Shown piece by piece: positions 60,532 to 64,000 of a DNA stretch of 64,000 bases (its first letter is position 1; each line of letters begins with the position of its first letter). The notes below the pieces were generated by a model, which was given only the letters and a program-made list of their open reading frames with translations, searched no databases and was not told where the DNA came from. Origin of the DNA: Rhizobacter koreensis. Its GTDB lineage: Bacteria > Pseudomonadota > Gammaproteobacteria > Burkholderiales > Burkholderiaceae_C. Both the position numbers and the translations under genes were made by a program. Location of the stretch: positions 79,824 to 143,823 of the forward strand of contig NZ_JABWMJ010000013.1 in NCBI RefSeq assembly GCF_013366375.1, given 5' to 3'.

Positions 60532-61178
60532 GCCAAGCCGCCCCTGCCTATGGGCTCTGGACCCTCGTCGTTCTCAACTCGGCCGTCTTCCTCATATTCG
60601 CGTTCAGTTTCTTCAAGCCGAACACCCCGCGGGACTGGCGCACCTTCGGCGCCTTCGCCGCTTTCGTCGTTGCCCTTTTTGTGGAAATGTATGGATTTCC
60701 TCTGAGCATCTACCTGATGTCAGGCTGGCTGCAAACCAAGTACCCGAGCCTCGATCTGTGGTCTCATAGTTCCGGCCATCTCTGGTCTACGCTGCTCGGT
60801 GAGCAGGGTGATCCGCATTTCGGGCCGCTGCATATTGCGAGCTACCTGCTCCTTGGCTTTGGCTTCTACCTTTTGTCCAGCGCTTGGCGGGTGCTCTATC
60901 ACGCGCAGTGTGGCGGTGCTATGGCCACCTCGGGGCCTTACTCCCGCGTCCGACATCCGCAGTACCTAGCCTTCGTCCTCGTGCTGCTGGGCTTCCTGCT
61001 GCAATGGCCGACGCTGCTAACGGTGGCGATGTTTCCGATCCTGCTCATCATGTACCTACGGTTAGCAATTTCCGAAGAGGCGGAGATGCGGAGACGCTTT
61101 GGTGCCCGATTCGATACCTATGCCGCCCGCACGCCGCGCTTTCTGCCCACATGGCAGCAGAAAGCCGTAGCTATCTAG
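60528..61178 (+). CDS. Isoprenylcysteine carboxyl methyltransferase-like membrane protein
   Basis: The 216-aa integral membrane protein has five to six helices. The ICMT/PEMT signature is GPYSRVRHPQYLAFVLVLLG (about 142-161), followed by EEAEMRRRFGARFDTYAART near the C-terminus. These residues bind S-adenosylmethionine. Bacterial members have no known prenylated substrate. It is coupled to the DUF2933 gene and precedes the DASS transporter by 103 bp. Confidence 0.9.
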   Translation: MSQAAPAYGLWTLVVLNSAVFLIFAFSFFKPNTPRDWRTFGAFAAFVVALFVEMYGFPLSIYLMSGWLQTKYPSLDLWSHSSGHLWSTLLGEQGDPHFGPLHIASYLLLGFGFYLLSSAWRVLYHAQCGGAMATSGPYSRVRHPQYLAFVLVLLGFLLQWPTLLTVAMFPILLIMYLRLAISEEAEMRRRFGARFDTYAARTPRFLPTWQQKAVAI

Positions 61179-61281
61179 CTCGCGCCGGCGAGCGCGCGCG
61201 CCTGCGCATTGGCGCGCCTGAAAGCAACGGGCCGCGGCAGGCCGGTCACAACTTCGGGCGCCAGCCGCAGGAGGAGGCTTC

Positions 61282-62823
61282 GTGAAAGCAGGGACGGTTC
61301 CAGTCGTAACCATGCCGCTGCCCCACGCCGCTCCTGCCGCGGTCATTCCCAGCAGGTCCGTGTACAAGCGCGCCGGCCTACTCGTCGCCGTTGCGGCCCT
61401 GGTTGTCATCGTGTGGATGCCGGTGCCCCAAAGCTTGCCGCCAGCCGGTCAGGTGATGTTGGGCATCCTGGCCTTCGCGGTCATCGTCTGGATGACCGAG
61501 GCGCTTGACTATGCCGTGAGCTCGGTGGCGATCGCGGCGCTGATGATCTTCCTGCTCGCCGCCGTTCCCGATGCGGCCAAGCCGGTTGGCGATATGGGCA
61601 CCGGCGCGGCGCTCGCGCTGGCTCTGTCAGGGTTTTCCAACAGCGCAGTGGCGCTTGTGGCAGCAGCCTGCTTCATTGCTGCAGCCATGACCGCCACCGG
61701 TCTCGACAGGCGCATTGCGCTGGTCGTCCTATCGAAAGTCGATGCTCGCACCAACCACATCGTCATCGGCGCGATGGTCGTGGGTTTTCTGCTGTCGTTC
61801 GTGGTGCCGAGCACGAGGGCGCGGGTGGCCTGCCTGGTGCCCATCATGCTCGGCTTCATCCTCGCCTTCAAGGTGGAAAGACGAAGCCGCTTTGCCGGAT
61901 TGTTGGTGATCACCGCAGCACAGACCGCCAGCGTCTGGAACGTCGGCATCAAGACGGCTGCGGCACAGAACATGGTCGCCGCAGGCTTCATCGAGAAGCA
62001 ATTCGGAATCGGCATTCCCTGGACCGAGTGGTTCATCGCCGGCGCACCGTTCTCTGCACTGCTGAGCGTCGCCGTCTACTTCATCATGACCCGGATGATG
62101 AAGCCCGAGACCGAGGAGATCGCCGGCGGCCAGGCGACGATCCGTAAGCAGCTTGATGCGATCGGGCCCATGTCAGCAAGGGAATGGAAGCTGCTCGCGA
62201 TCGTGCTGGTGCTTCTAAGCTTCTGGTCCACCGAAAAGGTGCTGCACGAGTTCGACACCTCGTCGACCACCATCGCTGCTGTGGCCTTGATGCTGCTGCC
62301 CCGGTTTGGCGTCATGGACTGGAAAGATTCGCAACGTGGCTTCCCGTGGGGCACGGTAGTCTTGTTCGCGGTCGGCATCAGCGTCGGAACGGCGTTGCTA
62401 CGCACCGGTGCAGCCGGCTGGCTGGCCAACCTGATCGTCCAGAACCTCGGACTGCAGCACGCCGGCGCTTTCTCGATCCTCATGCTGATGTCGTTGTTCC
62501 TCATCTTGATCCACCTTGGCTTTGCCACCGCCACGGCGCTTGCTTCGACCATGATCCCGATCATCCTCAGTGTTCTGGCGGCCGTGCAGACTCCTGGCCT
62601 CAATGTGGTGGGCATGACGATGCTGCTGCAGTTCGTCGTAAGCTTTGGTTTCATCCTGCCGGTCAACGCACCGCAGAACATGGTCGCTTACGGCACCGAC
62701 ACCTTCGACGCCCGTGACTTCATCCGCACCGGCGTGGCGATCACGGTTGCCGCGGCGGCGCTGCTGGTGATCTTTGCGCTTACCTACTGGCCCTGGATGG
62801 GTTACATGACAAAAGCGCCTTGA
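61282..62823 (+). CDS. DASS/SLC13-family transporter
   Basis: The 513-aa inner-membrane symporter has about 12 helices. It has the family's two substrate-site motifs in modified form: SGFSNSAVALV and LPVNAPQNMVAYGTDTF. The latter is the typical C-terminal DASS signature. The start is GTG at 61282 with GGAGGAGG 6 bases upstream. It likely imports di/tricarboxylates or an anion with Na+; specificity is not readable. It may be transcribed from the FNR-type promoter with the two genes before it. Confidence 0.9.
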   Translation: MKAGTVPVVTMPLPHAAPAAVIPSRSVYKRAGLLVAVAALVVIVWMPVPQSLPPAGQVMLGILAFAVIVWMTEALDYAVSSVAIAALMIFLLAAVPDAAKPVGDMGTGAALALALSGFSNSAVALVAAACFIAAAMTATGLDRRIALVVLSKVDARTNHIVIGAMVVGFLLSFVVPSTRARVACLVPIMLGFILAFKVERRSRFAGLLVITAAQTASVWNVGIKTAAAQNMVAAGFIEKQFGIGIPWTEWFIAGAPFSALLSVAVYFIMTRMMKPETEEIAGGQATIRKQLDAIGPMSAREWKLLAIVLVLLSFWSTEKVLHEFDTSSTTIAAVALMLLPRFGVMDWKDSQRGFPWGTVVLFAVGISVGTALLRTGAAGWLANLIVQNLGLQHAGAFSILMLMSLFLILIHLGFATATALASTMIPIILSVLAAVQTPGLNVVGMTMLLQFVVSFGFILPVNAPQNMVAYGTDTFDARDFIRTGVAITVAAAALLVIFALTYWPWMGYMTKAP

Positions 62824-62867
62824 TTGCGGAGTATGCGGCGTGGCTCATATCCCTCCCCCGACGGTTA

Positions 62868-63326
62868 TCAGTGTTTGCCTGGCTTGAGGCCTGTCGCTGA
62901 CCCAGCCGTCGATAAAGTTGCGAGCGGCTGGTCTTGGGCAAGTTCCTCGAGGATGGGGCAGTCCGGCCGATCGTCGCCTTGACAGCAGTGCACCAGGTGC
63001 TCGAGTGTCGACTTCATCGCCTGCAGCTCCTGCAGCTTCTGGTCGAGCTCCTGAATGTGCGCCTGCGCCAGCGCCTTGACCTGCCGGCTTGGCCGCCGGC
63101 GGTTCTGCCACAAGCCGAGCAGCTCCCGAATCTGCTCGAGCGAGAAGCCCAGGTCGCGCGACTGCCGGACGAAGCGCAGCGTGCTCACCTCCTTGTCGGA
63201 GTACTGGCGGTAACCGGAGTCGGTCCGGTGCGCCTCCGGGAACAGCCCGACGCTCTCGTAGTGTCGGATCATCTTCGCCGAGACGCCCGAGGCCCTTGCG
63301 GCTTCGCCGATGTTCATGAAGTCCAT
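62868..63326 (-). CDS. cueR: MerR-family copper regulator CueR, second copy
   Basis: The 152-aa protein is close to the CueR at 35417-35875 (MNIGEAARASGVSAKMIRHY; metal loop HCCQGDDRPDCPI). It keeps both metal Cys residues, so it is probably functional. Its partner copA upstream is deleted to a stub. The ATG at 63326 lies 11 bp after that stub. Confidence 0.92.
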   Translation of the reverse strand: MDFMNIGEAARASGVSAKMIRHYESVGLFPEAHRTDSGYRQYSDKEVSTLRFVRQSRDLGFSLEQIRELLGLWQNRRRPSRQVKALAQAHIQELDQKLQELQAMKSTLEHLVHCCQGDDRPDCPILEELAQDQPLATLSTAGSATGLKPGKH

Positions 63327-63337
63327 GGGTCCTGTCC

Positions 63338-63592
63338 TCAAACGGTGACCGGTCTGTCGGTGTGCGCCGGCGACCGAATCGGCTGCGTCTCGAGCTGCTG
63401 CAGCGAGCGCCAGCCGCGCAGCAGCAGTGCATTGGTGACCACACTCACGCTGCTGAAGGCGTTGACGACCCCCTCCATCACCCCCGGCACCCCCTCGAGC
63501 GACGTCTCCACCCGCGTCACGCAGGAGGCACAGCTCATGCCGCTGATCTGTAGCTGGATGTCGTCCGGGTGAGGGAGCACGGCAGCGTTCAT
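63338..63592 (-). pseudogene. copA: Internally deleted copA (HMA start fused to C-terminal end)
   Basis: The 84-aa frame reads MNAAVLPHPDDIQLQISGMS, then CASCVTRVETSLEGVPGV, an HMA start. A short join follows, and then AFSSVSVVTNALLLRGWRSL and RPVTV, the last membrane helix and tail of CopA. About 730 codons are missing, in frame. All catalytic motifs are lost. The CueR-type promoter upstream is intact, so a small Cu-binding membrane peptide may still be made. Confidence 0.85.
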
Positions 63593-63623
63593 GGGTCCGA
63601 GCCGGTAGCACTTTGGAATTTGG

Positions 63624-63654
63624 ATCCTGAAGGTTCCCGCATTGTTAAGGTCAA
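63624..63654 (-). promoter_or_regulatory. CueR-type promoter P6 (deleted copA)
   Basis: -35 TTGACC (63654-63649) and -10 CAGGAT (63629-63624) with a 19-bp spacer TTAACAATGCGGGAACCTT. It lies 32-62 bp upstream of the deleted copA start. Confidence 0.65.
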
Positions 63655-63705
63655 GCACCGTGTTCGGCAATCCAACATAGCTAGGAAGGTCTACCTGAAT
63701 ACCTC

Positions 63706-63736
63706 TTGACATTCCAACCGTGGAAGGCAACACAGT
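63706..63736 (+). promoter_or_regulatory. CueR-type promoter P7 (second copZ)
   Basis: -35 TTGACA (63706-63711), a 19-bp spacer with the dyad TTCCAACCGTGGAAGG, and -10 CACAGT (63731-63736), 29 bp before the ATG of the truncated copZ. Confidence 0.65.
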
Positions 63737-63765
63737 TGCTAATCAAGTTTTTCGAGGAGAACACC

Positions 63766-63915
63766 ATGATCGCTTTCCAAGTCAACGACATGACCTGCGG
63801 CCACTGCGTCAGCACCATCACCAAGGCGGTGCGGGCCGTGGACAAGCAGGCGAGCGTGAGCATCGATCTGGCAAACCAGAGCCGGCTCCGCTGGTTTGAA
63901 CACGCAGCGGCCTGA
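63766..63915 (+). pseudogene. copZ: Truncated copZ chaperone, second copy
   Basis: The frame begins MIAFQVNDMTCGHCVSTITK with the intact CxxC site and GAGGAGA before the ATG. After ASVSIDLAN it departs from the family (QSRLRWFEHAAA) and stops at 49 aa. CopZ needs about 65-70 residues for its fold, so the last strand and helix are lost, consistent with a deletion/frameshift near 63880. DNA beyond 63915 holds nothing I can name. Confidence 0.8.
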
Positions 63916-64000
63916 GTTAAGTGGATTGGCTGCGGTTTGAAGTTCTTCAATCCCGGGCCCCTGCCAGGCCGCCGGAGGCGCCCCGGTTGAGCCCCTGTAC

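Overview
This is a GC-rich Gram-negative window, most likely from a betaproteobacterium (Burkholderiales or Rhodocyclales). That placement is inferred from base composition and from the protein families seen, not from a database match. It reads as a metal-resistance island built from several copper modules, one arsenic operon and one divalent-metal RND pump. Insertion sequences and pseudogenes sit between these blocks, and an anaerobic/redox-regulated block is embedded in the right half. No tRNA, rRNA or CRISPR array was seen.

Layout. 1-7055 (minus): a CusB/CusC-type efflux pair cut by the left edge, a translationally coupled operon (Met-rich protein, two small membrane proteins, BNR-repeat protein, cytochrome c, DUF411 protein), a PCu(A)C copper chaperone, and remnants of a TlpA-like protein and a cytochrome c. 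7461-10121 (plus): overlapping operon arsR-arsH-arsC-acr3, followed by a broken chrA. 10926-19550 (minus): RND pump, adaptor, TolC channel, accessory periplasmic proteins and a His-rich DMT exporter. 19794-28582: accessory DNA with small ORFs, a decayed Mrr-like restriction enzyme, an IS66 fragment, two IS3-family elements and an HNH nuclease fragment caught between them. 28833-38763: main copper block, with phospholipase D-like lipoprotein, CusF-like protein, cupredoxin, multicopper oxidase, TolC lipoprotein, small Cys/His-rich protein, cueR, copA ATPase and divergent copZ. 38864-41500: DUF305 protein, an IS66 remnant, a frameshifted copy of the Cys/His-rich protein, and a secreted low-complexity protein. 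41913-48206: another Cys/His-rich protein, response regulator, hybrid kinase, Crp/Fnr regulator without an Fe-S cysteine set, carbamoyltransferase-like protein and Zn alcohol dehydrogenase. 48435-56809 (minus): PcoB, PcoA, Tat-exported Csp-type copper store, heptahaem cytochrome c, membrane b-type cytochrome, flavin/2Fe-2S reductase and Spy-like protein. 57042-62823: FNR-type promoters, a second phospholipase D paralogue, DUF1622, DUF2933, an ICMT-like protein and a DASS/SLC13 transporter. 62868-63915: a second cueR with an internally deleted copA and a truncated copZ, i.e. a decayed copy of the 35-38.8 kb module.

Two regulatory circuits can be read from the DNA. Seven MerR/CueR-type promoters, each with a 19-bp spacer, precede copA, copZ, the DUF305 gene, the small Cys/His-rich proteins and the decayed copies. 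Four FNR/Dnr-type boxes lie at about -41.5 from a plausible -10 element. Together the genes would sense, oxidise, chaperone, store and export copper, detoxify arsenic, and link part of the copper response to redox or oxygen state.
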